64,000 bases of DNA from Rhodococcoides trifolii (lineage in GTDB: Bacteria; Actinomycetota; Actinomycetes; Mycobacteriales; Mycobacteriaceae): NCBI RefSeq assembly GCF_014635345.1, contig NZ_BMCU01000001.1:558001-622000 (forward strand), in the 5' to 3' direction. This document shows positions 38,616 to 46,716 of the stretch, piece after piece. Each line of letters opens with the position of its first letter. Position 1 is the first letter of the stretch. The notes below the pieces were generated by a model, which saw only the letters and a list, made by a program, of their open reading frames with translations, did not search any database and was not told the origin of the DNA. The position numbers were made by a program, and so were the translations under genes.

Positions 38616-39724
38616 CCTCCGCAGTCCCCTTCGCCTCGTCGCCCCGCCCGACCATCGGCGTGGAGTGGGAAATTGCGTTGGTGGACAAGACGACTCGTGA
38701 CCTGTCCAACACCGCGGCCGAGGTCATGGAACGAGTCGGCGACACTCCTCGCGTCACGAAGGAGTTGCTGCGCAACACCGTCGAGCTCGTCACCGGGGTG
38801 TGCGACACCGTCGCCGAGGCGATGGACGACCTCAGTGGATCCCTGGACATGGTCCGGCGTGCGGCCGAGCCCCTGAACGTCGATCTCTTCTGCGCCGGAA
38901 CACATCCCTTCGCCGAATGGTCGTCGCAACAGCTGACGAAGGCTCCGAGTTACGACGAGCTCATCGAACGCACGCAGTGGTGGGGCCGCCAGATGTTGAT
39001 CTTCGGCGTCCACGTACACGTCGGCATCAGATCGGCCGAACGCGTGTTCCCGATTCTCAATTCCATTCTGCTGCAGTACCCGCACCTACTGGCCCTGTCC
39101 GCGTCGTCCCCGATATGGGCCGGGTCCGACACCGGGTACGCCAGCAATCGGGCGCTCATGTTCCAACAGCTCCCGACGGCCGGGCTGCCGTTCCAGTTCG
39201 ACGAATGGTCACAGTTCGAAGGATTCGTGCACGATCAGCTCAAGACCGGCGTGATCGATCAGCTCGGCGGAATGCACTGGGACATCAGGCCGGTGCCGCG
39301 CCTCGGCACCATCGAGATCCGGGTGTGCGACGGGGTGTCCACCAAGCGTGAGCTCGGCGCCCTCGTCGCCCTGATTCACTGCCTGGTCGTTCACCTCGAC
39401 GAGCGCCTCGACGCGGGTGAGACTCTCCCGACGATCCCTCCGTGGCACGTGCAGGAAAACAAGTGGCGCGCAGCCCGTTACGGGCTCGACGCTGAGATCA
39501 TTCTCGACGCCGACAGCAACGAGCGACTCATGACCGACGACCTGTCCGATCTGCTGGAGAAACTGACGCCGGTCGCGGTACGGCTCGGGTGTGCCGACGA
39601 ATTGGCTGCGGTGGCGGACATTCCGCGACGGGGCGCGTCGTATCAGCGGCAGCGCCAGGTTGTCGCGTCGGGTGGTGATCTACGGGACGTCGTGGATTCG
39701 CTGATCGCCGAGCTAGACACCTGA
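38597..39724 (+). CDS. Carboxylate-amine ligase (YbdK/GCS2 family, Rv0433-like)
   Basis: A 375-residue glutamate-cysteine-ligase-like enzyme. PTIGVEWEIALVD, KELLRNTVELVTG, CAGTHPFAEW, IFGVHVHVGI, GYASNRALMFQQLPTAGLPF, LGTIEIRVCDG and PPWHVQENKWRAARYG are GCS2 signatures. I recall the M. tuberculosis orthologue at 376 residues, which supports the GTG start at 38597 inside sodC. Family members have weak gamma-glutamyl-cysteine ligase activity. Actinomycetes use mycothiol, so the true product may be another gamma-glutamyl amide. It ends 8 nt from the convergent mnhG. Confidence 0.85.
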   Translation: MRRSEVASAVPFASSPRPTIGVEWEIALVDKTTRDLSNTAAEVMERVGDTPRVTKELLRNTVELVTGVCDTVAEAMDDLSGSLDMVRRAAEPLNVDLFCAGTHPFAEWSSQQLTKAPSYDELIERTQWWGRQMLIFGVHVHVGIRSAERVFPILNSILLQYPHLLALSASSPIWAGSDTGYASNRALMFQQLPTAGLPFQFDEWSQFEGFVHDQLKTGVIDQLGGMHWDIRPVPRLGTIEIRVCDGVSTKRELGALVALIHCLVVHLDERLDAGETLPTIPPWHVQENKWRAARYGLDAEIILDADSNERLMTDDLSDLLEKLTPVAVRLGCADELAAVADIPRRGASYQRQRQVVASGGDLRDVVDSLIAELDT

Positions 39725-39732
39725 CACCTGCC

Positions 39733-40071
39733 TTACTTTTTCTCGTCCTTCTCCATCTCGTTGATCGCGAACAATCCGTCGCGACCTCGCTGCTCGCGGT
39801 AGGCAACCCGGCCGACCGCGTGAGCGATGACCGGTGCCGTCAACACCGTGAACATGCCGACGAGCACCAGCATCCAGATGTCGACGTTTCCCCGCAGGCT
39901 GATGATGGCTCCGATCAGAACCGACAACAGGCCCACCACTTGAGGTTTGCTGGCCGCGTGCATCCGCGAGAGTGTGTCGGGGAAACGGACGACGCCGATC
40001 GCGGCGGTGAAGGCCAGGATCGCCCCGACGAGGATGAAGAACCCCGAGACGATGTCGAGTACCAGGTTCAT
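39733..40071 (-). CDS. mnhG: Mrp Na+/H+ antiporter subunit G
   Basis: A 112-residue membrane protein with three hydrophobic segments. GVVRFPDTLSRMHAASKPQV after segment 1 is the family signature, and LVGMFTVLTAPVIAHAVGRVAY follows. It is the last gene of the Mrp operon and overlaps mnhF by 4 nt. The acidic/lysine tail (NEMEKDEKK) is cytosolic. Confidence 0.93.
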   Translation of the reverse strand: MNLVLDIVSGFFILVGAILAFTAAIGVVRFPDTLSRMHAASKPQVVGLLSVLIGAIISLRGNVDIWMLVLVGMFTVLTAPVIAHAVGRVAYREQRGRDGLFAINEMEKDEKK

Positions 40072-40358
40072 CGGTCCTCCTTGGCGACACCGTCGCCGAG
40101 TTCGATATCGGCGACGCGGAATCGGGCGACGCTGACCGAGCCGACGAAGCCGACCAGAGACAGTGCCACGATGGCCGGGACCAGCGTCGTGTCACGGCTG
40201 TAGACCGCCCAGGTCGCGATGCCGCAGGCGGCGAGTGCGATCAGAGTGTCGACCGCGACCAGGCGGTCGAGGGTGTTGGGTCCGGCCAGCAGGCGGTAGG
40301 AGGTGATCACTGCCGCAACCAGCAACAGCACACCGGCAATGACGAGAACCGTTGTCAT
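40068..40358 (-). CDS. mnhF: Mrp Na+/H+ antiporter subunit F
   Basis: A 96-residue protein with three membrane segments. YRLLAGPNTLDRLVAVDTL is the MnhF/MrpF signature, and VALSLVGFVGSVSVARF closes the third segment. ATG 40358 overlaps the stop of mnhE by 4 nt and the gene overlaps mnhG by 4 nt. Confidence 0.92.
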   Translation of the reverse strand: MTTVLVIAGVLLLVAAVITSYRLLAGPNTLDRLVAVDTLIALAACGIATWAVYSRDTTLVPAIVALSLVGFVGSVSVARFRVADIELGDGVAKEDR

Positions 40359-40921
40359 TCGGGCGAACTCCCCTCGTACTCGTCGCGGTGCCAGGGTGCC
40401 GGCTTCCAGTCCGACGGCCGTTCGAACGACTCGATGAAGTACTGCTCGTACTTGCCGATGATGCGCCGGAACTGCTCGACCGACTTCTCGGTGCCCACGT
40501 CGAGAACATGGACGTAGAGCAGGCGGCGGCGCTTGTCGATCTCGAGCACCATGGTTCCGGGCACCAGATTCAGTGCGTCGATCAGCAGCGTGAGCACCAG
40601 ATCGGACTGGATGGACACCCGGTGTCTGAGCACGCCCGTGATCGGCGGCGGGCCGGGACGTAGTGCGGCCCAGGCGACCTGGGCGCTGGAGATCACCGAG
40701 TAGTACAGGACGACGGCGATTAGCTTGACCACGGCGCGCAGGTGGACACGCCCTTCGACGTCGACACGCGGGAGCGGCAGCGCCACCATGACCACGGCGC
40801 CGACGGCGAGTCCGCCGAGGATGTTCGCGGCACTGACGTTGCCCCACAACAGCACCCACACGAAGGTCAGCCACAACAGGACGAAGAGCCGCAGTACGCG
40901 AGTTCGGTTCAGCAACGTCAT
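40355..40921 (-). CDS. mnhE: Mrp Na+/H+ antiporter subunit E
   Basis: A 188-residue subunit. The N-terminal membrane segments include FVLLWLTFVWVLLWGNVSAANI, and the soluble part carries LVLTLLIDALNLVPGTMVLEI, the MnhE signature. The C-terminal 25 residues (after YIESFERPSDW-like text near 165) are a charged tail. It overlaps mnhD and mnhF by 4 nt each. Confidence 0.92.
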   Translation of the reverse strand: MTLLNRTRVLRLFVLLWLTFVWVLLWGNVSAANILGGLAVGAVVMVALPLPRVDVEGRVHLRAVVKLIAVVLYYSVISSAQVAWAALRPGPPPITGVLRHRVSIQSDLVLTLLIDALNLVPGTMVLEIDKRRRLLYVHVLDVGTEKSVEQFRRIIGKYEQYFIESFERPSDWKPAPWHRDEYEGSSPE

Positions 40922-42531
40922 CGTCCCGCCTCCACTGGGTCGTCGGTGGTGCCGAGCACCGCGGTGATGTACACCAATCGATCCTGCAGGTCCTCCGCCG
41001 CGCGGTCGCTGATCCCGATGAACCGCCCCGCGAAGACCGTCAGCGCGAGGCCGACGCCCACCAGCGCGATCGTCGGCACCAGCATCGCCACGGGCATGCG
41101 GCCCACGCTCTCTCGCGTCGCGAAGTCGATGTCGGACGAATCGTCCAGCAGCGCAGAGGGAGTGGCGTCGGACAGGTCACCGTCGGGCGCGTCGGCGCGG
41201 GGGCGCCAGAACGCCTTGGTCCAGACGCGGGCCACCACGTACAGAGTGAGCAGCGACGTCAACGTGCCGCCACCGACCAGAATCCACGCGAGAGCGCTGC
41301 CCTGCGCAGCGCCGGCCTGCAGAAGAGCAACCTTGCCGATGAACCCCGAGAACGGCGGAATACCACCGAGATTGAGGGCGGGGATCAGGAAGATCACACC
41401 CAGCAGCGGACTCGCCGCAGCGAGCCCGCCGAGTCGCCGCAGCGAGGACGAGCCCGCCTGACGCTCGATCAGTCCGACGACGAGGAAGAGCGTCGTCTGC
41501 ACGATGATGTGGTGCGCAACGTAGTACACCGAACCGGACAGGCCGGACTTGGTCGACAACGCGACGCCGAAGATCATGTACCCGATGTGACTGACGAGCG
41601 TGAACGACAGCAGGCGTTTGATGTCGCTCTGCGCGATGGCACCGAAGATGCCCACGATCATCGTCAGCAGACCACAGATCAACAGCACGTTGTCGAGCTG
41701 GCCACCGGGGAACAGCAGGGTATGCGCCCGAATGACGGCGTAAACGCCCACCTTGGTCAGCAGGCCCGCGAACACCGCGGTGACCGGGGCCGGAGCCGTC
41801 GGGTACGAGTCGGGGAGCCAGGCCGACAGCGGGAACACCGCAGCCTTGATGCCGAACGCCACCAACAGGACCGCGAAGATGGCCAGCCGGGTGCCCTCGG
41901 GGACGGTGTCCATACGCAGCGCCATCTGCGCGAGGTTGAGCGTGCCCGTCGCTGCGTACGCGAAGCCGATGCCCGCCAGGAAGATGAGCGACGACACCAT
42001 CGACACCATCACGTAGGACACACCCGCGCGCACTCGATCGGCGCTGGCGCCGAGGGTCAACAACACGAACGACGCGGCCAGCAGCACTTCGAATCCGACG
42101 TACAGGTTGAAGAGGTCACCGGCCAGGAATGCGTTGCAGATACCGGCCGTCAGGGCGAGGTAGGTCGGCAGGAAGATCGACACGGGCTGGTCGTCGCTGC
42201 CGTCTCGAATGCCCTGACCGACCGCGTACACCATGACCGCCAGCAGCACGATCGTCGACACCACGAGCATCAAGGCGGACAGGCGATCGACCACGAGGGT
42301 GATGCCGACGGGTGATTCCCAACCACCGACCTGCACGGCCGTGGTCCCGTCGCGGTCCGCCAGGAAGAGCAGTATCCCCGAGATGGCGACGACGGCGATC
42401 AGAGCCGAGAGCGCGAGGAGTCGTTGGGCGCGGGGACGCCGGCCGACGACGAGGCACGCTGCCGCGGCGAGCAGCGGAAGCAGGACGGGAAGCGGCGTCA
42501 GGACGCCGGTCAACGAGGAGGACAGGGTCAT
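40918..42531 (-). CDS. mnhD: Mrp Na+/H+ antiporter subunit D
   Basis: A 537-residue NuoM/N-like membrane subunit with about 14 segments. FLAGDLFNLYVGFEVLLAAS contains the conserved glutamate used for proton movement, FPLSAWLPDSYPTAPAPVTA the conserved proline-rich loop, and RLLSFTLVSHIGYMIFGVAL the broken-helix region. A C-terminal hydrophilic loop of about 40 residues (RPRADAPDGDLSDATPSALL) precedes the last segment. It overlaps its neighbours by 4 nt each. Confidence 0.93.
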   Translation of the reverse strand: MTLSSSLTGVLTPLPVLLPLLAAAACLVVGRRPRAQRLLALSALIAVVAISGILLFLADRDGTTAVQVGGWESPVGITLVVDRLSALMLVVSTIVLLAVMVYAVGQGIRDGSDDQPVSIFLPTYLALTAGICNAFLAGDLFNLYVGFEVLLAASFVLLTLGASADRVRAGVSYVMVSMVSSLIFLAGIGFAYAATGTLNLAQMALRMDTVPEGTRLAIFAVLLVAFGIKAAVFPLSAWLPDSYPTAPAPVTAVFAGLLTKVGVYAVIRAHTLLFPGGQLDNVLLICGLLTMIVGIFGAIAQSDIKRLLSFTLVSHIGYMIFGVALSTKSGLSGSVYYVAHHIIVQTTLFLVVGLIERQAGSSSLRRLGGLAAASPLLGVIFLIPALNLGGIPPFSGFIGKVALLQAGAAQGSALAWILVGGGTLTSLLTLYVVARVWTKAFWRPRADAPDGDLSDATPSALLDDSSDIDFATRESVGRMPVAMLVPTIALVGVGLALTVFAGRFIGISDRAAEDLQDRLVYITAVLGTTDDPVEAGR

Positions 42532-43115
42532 GACTCGGACCTCGACTCGGCGCCCGACGTGCTGTCATCGTCGTCGAAGTCGTCGTCGTCGAAATCCCCG
42601 TCGTGCAGGTCGACGTAGCACTCCAGGTCCTCGATGTTCTCCAGTTTTTCGAGTGGAATGGGGTTCCCGTCCTTGTCGAACGCGTCGCCGCCGAAGCTGG
42701 GTTCGCCCGTGACCGGGTCGTCCGACCGGTCGTGATCGGGTGCGTCGGCAGGAGTGCGTCGCTGTGAGATCTTCTTGTCCTCGGGGTCGTCCTCGAGGGT
42801 GTCCGCGACATTGATCGTGTACGAGCGGTAGGCGAGCGCCAGCACGAAGGCCGCGATACCCATCGTGATCACGATTGCGGTCAGGATCATGGCCTGGGCC
42901 AGGGGATCCGCGTCGCTCTGCGCGGTGTCGGACGTGCGTCCGAAGATGGGCGGAGATCCCGCGGTTCCACCGGCGGTGAGCAGCAGCAGATTGATTCCGT
43001 TGCCGACGAGCATCAAGCCCAACAACATTCGGGTGATGCTGCGTTCGATGAGGAGGTACACCCCGACCGAGACGAGAGCACCGACGACGACGAGGAGAGC
43101 GAGGTTGGCGGTCAC
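42528..43115 (-). CDS. mnhC: Mrp Na+/H+ antiporter subunit C with long acidic tail
   Basis: A 195-residue NuoK-like subunit. The first about 115 residues are the usual three-helix core, with LLGLMLVGNGINLLLLTAGG and DPLAQAMILTAIVITMGIAA. Standard MnhC proteins are about 110-120 residues. The remaining about 75 residues are hydrophilic and strongly acidic, ending in DGDFDDDDFDDDDS and a serine/glutamate stretch. The tail has no domain I recognise. It overlaps mnhA and mnhD by 4 nt each. Confidence 0.9.
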   Translation of the reverse strand: MTANLALLVVVGALVSVGVYLLIERSITRMLLGLMLVGNGINLLLLTAGGTAGSPPIFGRTSDTAQSDADPLAQAMILTAIVITMGIAAFVLALAYRSYTINVADTLEDDPEDKKISQRRTPADAPDHDRSDDPVTGEPSFGGDAFDKDGNPIPLEKLENIEDLECYVDLHDGDFDDDDFDDDDSTSGAESRSES

Positions 43116-45943
43116 TGCTGCTTCACCTCCACCTGTGCGTCGAGTCGGGCACCGAGACTTCGCAGCACGTCCAGAACCAGTCCGATCACGATGAGGTAGA
43201 CGCCGACGTCGAAGAACAACGCGGTCACGAGCTTGATGTCACCGAGAACCGGAAGCGTCACCTCGAAGGTTGCCGACGACAGGACCGGCGCGCCGAGGAA
43301 CAACGACGCCAACGCGGTACCGCCGGCGAAGAACAACCCGAGTCCGAGGATCTTGCCGGCGTCGATCGGGACGGTCTCGCCGATCTCGTATCGACCCCCG
43401 GCCAGGTAGCGGAGCACGAGGGCGAGCCCGGCGGTGAGGCCGCCGGCGAAACCGCCGCCCGGCGCATTGTGGCCGCTGAAGAAGAAGTAGACGGACAGCA
43501 CCATCATCGTGGGGAAGATCAGCCGAGTGGTGACCTCGAGGACGAGGATGCGTTGGCGCGGGTCGAGCAGTTCGCTTCCGCTGAGCCAGGTGATCTCGTC
43601 GGCCGCCTGCTCGGAGTCCATGGCGCCCGGTGCGTCGGACACCTTGGGAGCGCTGCCGAACCGCCGGTTACGGAACACCAGCGAAGCGACGCCGGTGGCT
43701 GCGACGAGCAGCACCGAGATCTCGCCGAGGGTGTCCCAGGCGCGAATGTCGACCAGGAGAACGTTGACCGTGTTCCGGCCGTCACCGAAGTAGTAGGCGA
43801 GATCGGGAAGCAGCTCGGCGATGGGCCGCGAGTTGCGGGCATTCATGGCGTACCCACCCAGCACGGCGACGGTGGTACCGACGGCGAGCGCGAGCAGGAT
43901 GCGAGGGCCCTTGTGCCCGATCGACTTTCGTTCGTCGACCTCGGCGGGGAGCTTGCGCAGGACGAGGACGAAGACCACGAGGGTCAGGGTCTCGACGAGG
44001 AACTGGGTGAGCGCGAGGTCCGGCGCACCGTGCAAAGCGAAGATGACGCCGCAGCCGTAGCCGGTGATGCCCATGAGAACGACGGCCGCGAGACGGTTGC
44101 GCATGACGGTGGTGCCGAGCGCGGCGGCGATCATCACCGCACCGACGACGAGCTGGATCGGCGTGTCCCACAGGCGAAGTTCGATGCCGGTGCGGGTGAA
44201 GGTGGCCAGCACGATCACCGGGAACAGGACGGTGGTGACCAGGATGGTGGCCTGGGTGAGAGGCAACGAACCGCGCTGCGTGGTGCCGGTCAGACGAAGC
44301 GAGATCATGTCCATCGACCGCAGGACACCGTCGTAGATGCGGTCGGCGTTGCCCAACGGGGGCTTGGCGAAACGCAAGCGCGCCACTCTGCGGTGGGCGA
44401 GGTAGACGGCGAGACCGCCGACGATCACCACCACCGTCAGCGCGAGCGGGACGTTGAATCCGTGCCACAGGGCGAGGTGGTACTCCTCCTCGTTCCCCAG
44501 CGGCAGCGTCTTGGTGTACGGCGAGAGGATCGGGTCGACCCAGTGCGCGCCCAGCCCGGCGACCGCGCCGAGGACGGCGAGGAACAGCGGCGGGAACAGG
44601 AACAGCGGACCGGGAGCGTGCATCTTCGCCACGGCCGGACTCGGTGCACGGAGCTGCTTGCGCCCGAACGCACCCCACACGAAACGAACGCTGTAGGCGA
44701 GCGTGAGGATCGAGCCGACCACCATCGCGGCCAGCACCACGAGGGCCACCGTCGGGTTCAGGACATCGGTGTGCAGGACGGATTCGAACGCAGTTTCCTT
44801 GCCGACGAAGCCGATGAACGGCGGCAGGCCCGCCATGCTCGCTGCCGCCAGGGCTGCGATGGCCCCGAGTAGTGGCGCCTTCTTCCCGAGGTGGGCGAGC
44901 TTGCGGATGTCCCGCGTCCCGGTCGAGTGATCGATGACGCCGACGACCATGAACAGGGTGGCCTTGAAGAAGCCGTGAGCGATGACCATCGTGAGGCCGG
45001 CGAGCATCGCAGTCTGCGACCCGAGTCCGACCAGCGCGATCAGGAATCCGAGCTGACTCACCGTGCCGAACGCGAGGACCAGTTTCAGGTCGTGGACGCG
45101 GAGTGCACGCCACCCGCCGAGGAGCATCGACCCCAACCCGAGCGTCAGGACGGTCACCCGCCACGGGGCCGAATCGGCGAACCCCGGTGCCAGCCGGGCG
45201 ACGAGGTAGATGCCGGCTTTCACCATGGCCGCGGCGTGCAGGTATCCGCTGACCGGAGTCGGCGCAGCCATGGCGCCCGGCAGCCAGAAGTGCATCGGCA
45301 CGATGGCGGACTTGCTGAGCGCACCGATCAGAATCAGGACTATTGCGACGCCGGCGAGCCACCCGTCCGGCGGGTTCGCCACTAGGTCGGAGAGGTTGTA
45401 ACTGCCGCCGACCTGACCCAGCACGATCATGCCGACGAGCATCGCGAGACCGCCGGCGGTGGTGACGAGCAACGCCTGCGTCGCGGCCCGACGGCTCGAC
45501 GCGCGCTCCGCGTAGTGGCCGACGAGCAGGAACGACAGCACCGTCGTCAGTTCCCAGAAGATGTAGAGGATCAGCATGTTGTCGCTGGTCACCAGGCCGA
45601 ACATGGCACCGGAGAACGCGACCATCTCGGCGGCGAAGATGCCGAGCCGGGGTTCGTCGTTCTCGAAATAACGGGTGCAGTAGACCAGGATCAGCGCGCC
45701 CACGCCGAGGACAAGGGTCGACATGACCGCCGACAACGAGTCGAACCGCATGTCGAAGTTCATCGACAGGCCGGGGGCCCACTCGATCTGCAGGCGCTGT
45801 TCGGTGTTCCAGTTCGCGAAGACCCAGACCAGACTCGCCAGGGGAACCGCGGCGAGCACGAAGAACGAGTTACGGCCGAATCGGTGGATCAGCGCAGGGG
45901 CCAACAGCGCCGCAACGAGGTGGGCAATGAGAATTACAAGCAA
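43112..45943 (-). CDS. mnhA: Mrp Na+/H+ antiporter fused subunits A and B
   Basis: A 943-residue membrane protein. Residues to about 780 are MrpA: NuoL-like, with MLILYIFWELTTVLSFLLVG, SKSAIVPMHFWLPGAMAAPTPVS, YLHAAAMVKAGIYLVAR and FGTVSQLGF, then the extra MrpA C-terminal helices. Residues about 800-935 are MrpB: TRLIFPTMMVLSVYFFFSGH, NAPGGGFAGGLTAGLALVLRYL and VLGDIKLVTALFFDVGVYLI. No separate mnhB exists, so the fusion supplies it. The start is TTG at 45943 with GGAG 8 nt upstream. With C-G it forms a sodium/proton antiporter for pH and salt homeostasis. Confidence 0.92.
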   Translation of the reverse strand: MLVILIAHLVAALLAPALIHRFGRNSFFVLAAVPLASLVWVFANWNTEQRLQIEWAPGLSMNFDMRFDSLSAVMSTLVLGVGALILVYCTRYFENDEPRLGIFAAEMVAFSGAMFGLVTSDNMLILYIFWELTTVLSFLLVGHYAERASSRRAATQALLVTTAGGLAMLVGMIVLGQVGGSYNLSDLVANPPDGWLAGVAIVLILIGALSKSAIVPMHFWLPGAMAAPTPVSGYLHAAAMVKAGIYLVARLAPGFADSAPWRVTVLTLGLGSMLLGGWRALRVHDLKLVLAFGTVSQLGFLIALVGLGSQTAMLAGLTMVIAHGFFKATLFMVVGVIDHSTGTRDIRKLAHLGKKAPLLGAIAALAAASMAGLPPFIGFVGKETAFESVLHTDVLNPTVALVVLAAMVVGSILTLAYSVRFVWGAFGRKQLRAPSPAVAKMHAPGPLFLFPPLFLAVLGAVAGLGAHWVDPILSPYTKTLPLGNEEEYHLALWHGFNVPLALTVVVIVGGLAVYLAHRRVARLRFAKPPLGNADRIYDGVLRSMDMISLRLTGTTQRGSLPLTQATILVTTVLFPVIVLATFTRTGIELRLWDTPIQLVVGAVMIAAALGTTVMRNRLAAVVLMGITGYGCGVIFALHGAPDLALTQFLVETLTLVVFVLVLRKLPAEVDERKSIGHKGPRILLALAVGTTVAVLGGYAMNARNSRPIAELLPDLAYYFGDGRNTVNVLLVDIRAWDTLGEISVLLVAATGVASLVFRNRRFGSAPKVSDAPGAMDSEQAADEITWLSGSELLDPRQRILVLEVTTRLIFPTMMVLSVYFFFSGHNAPGGGFAGGLTAGLALVLRYLAGGRYEIGETVPIDAGKILGLGLFFAGGTALASLFLGAPVLSSATFEVTLPVLGDIKLVTALFFDVGVYLIVIGLVLDVLRSLGARLDAQVEVKQQ

Positions 45944-46030
45944 CAGGCACTCCGTCGTGAATTGTGGGCGGCGGGGTGTCTTGAATCGAAGACCTCCTCA
46001 TACTACTGTGCCGCGCTACCGTGTTCCGCG

Positions 46031-46162
46031 ATGAGCGTGATTATTCGTACGGCGGCACTCGCGTATGTGAACGAAGGGCGACTGCTGCAGGCGCGGTCCG
46101 ACGTCGCGCCGGGGTCGATGTCGGTCTTCCGCCGGTTGCAGCGAGACGGCATCATTTCCTGA
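46031..46162 (+). pseudogene. Truncated Nudix hydrolase N-terminal remnant
   Basis: A 43-residue frame reads MSVIIRTAALAYVNEGRLLQ, then ARSDVAPGSMSVFRRLQRDG and a stop. The first 24 residues match the opening beta strands of Nudix hydrolases (IRTAALAYV..GRLLQARS), where a GGK.. Nudix box should follow about 10 residues later. None is present, so the gene has lost its catalytic part. It ends 1 nt before the next ATG. It could be translated as a small protein, but a decayed gene is more likely. Confidence 0.5.
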
Positions 46163-46163
46163 C

Positions 46164-46697
46164 ATGCGCTTCGACAACGCCACGCTCGACGGGATCATCG
46201 CCGGCCTCATCACCTTCACGTTCCGCGCGTGGGACCGGCCCCGCGTACTCGTCGGCACCCAGCTGCGCACGCGCCGCGGAGTCGTCGAGGTGACCTCTGT
46301 CGACAAGGTCGGACGAGTATCGCGAGCCGATGCACTGGCGGCCGGCTTTGCTTCACTGACCGACTTGAAAGAATTCCTCGCGAAGAAGGGCGGCGACACC
46401 TATCGCATCGGCCTGGTCTTCGCGGGCGAGGATCACCGCATCGCGCTGCGCGAATCGACGGACGTCGGCGGTCTGGACGAGGCCTTGAGTCACAAGCCGT
46501 GGGCCATGGACATCCTCTACGCCATCGACGCTCAGCCGGCGGTGCTGTCGACGATCATCGCCGATCAGTTCGGGTGGGAGCGTGCGCCCTTCAAGCGTCG
46601 GGTGCGTCAGCTCAAGGAGTTGGGGCTGACGGAATCGTTGGAGGTCGGGTATCGGATCAGTCCGCGAGGAAAGGCGTACTTGGCGTCGAAGGCCTGA
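46164..46697 (+). CDS. ASCH-like domain protein with C-terminal winged helix
   Basis: A 177-residue protein. The N-terminal half has an ASCH/PUA-like pattern: DGIIAGLITFTFRAWDRPRV, VGTQLRTRRGVVEVTSVDKV, and a later YRIGLVFAG strand. ASCH folds bind RNA or modified bases. The C-terminal 65 residues look like a winged helix: MDILYAIDAQPAVLSTIIAD, FKRRVRQLKELGLTESLEVG and YRISPRGKAYL. No neighbouring gene points to a pathway; the Nudix remnant directly upstream may once have been its partner. Both domain calls are by eye. Confidence 0.65.
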   Translation: MRFDNATLDGIIAGLITFTFRAWDRPRVLVGTQLRTRRGVVEVTSVDKVGRVSRADALAAGFASLTDLKEFLAKKGGDTYRIGLVFAGEDHRIALRESTDVGGLDEALSHKPWAMDILYAIDAQPAVLSTIIADQFGWERAPFKRRVRQLKELGLTESLEVGYRISPRGKAYLASKA

Positions 46698-46716
46698 CGG
46701 TCGAGACGATCTACCG

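Noticed and set aside
45515..46030. Long plus-strand frame antisense to mnhA leading into the Nudix remnant
   Set aside because: The part before 46031 is antisense to conserved MrpA codons; only the last 43 residues have a recognisable pattern.
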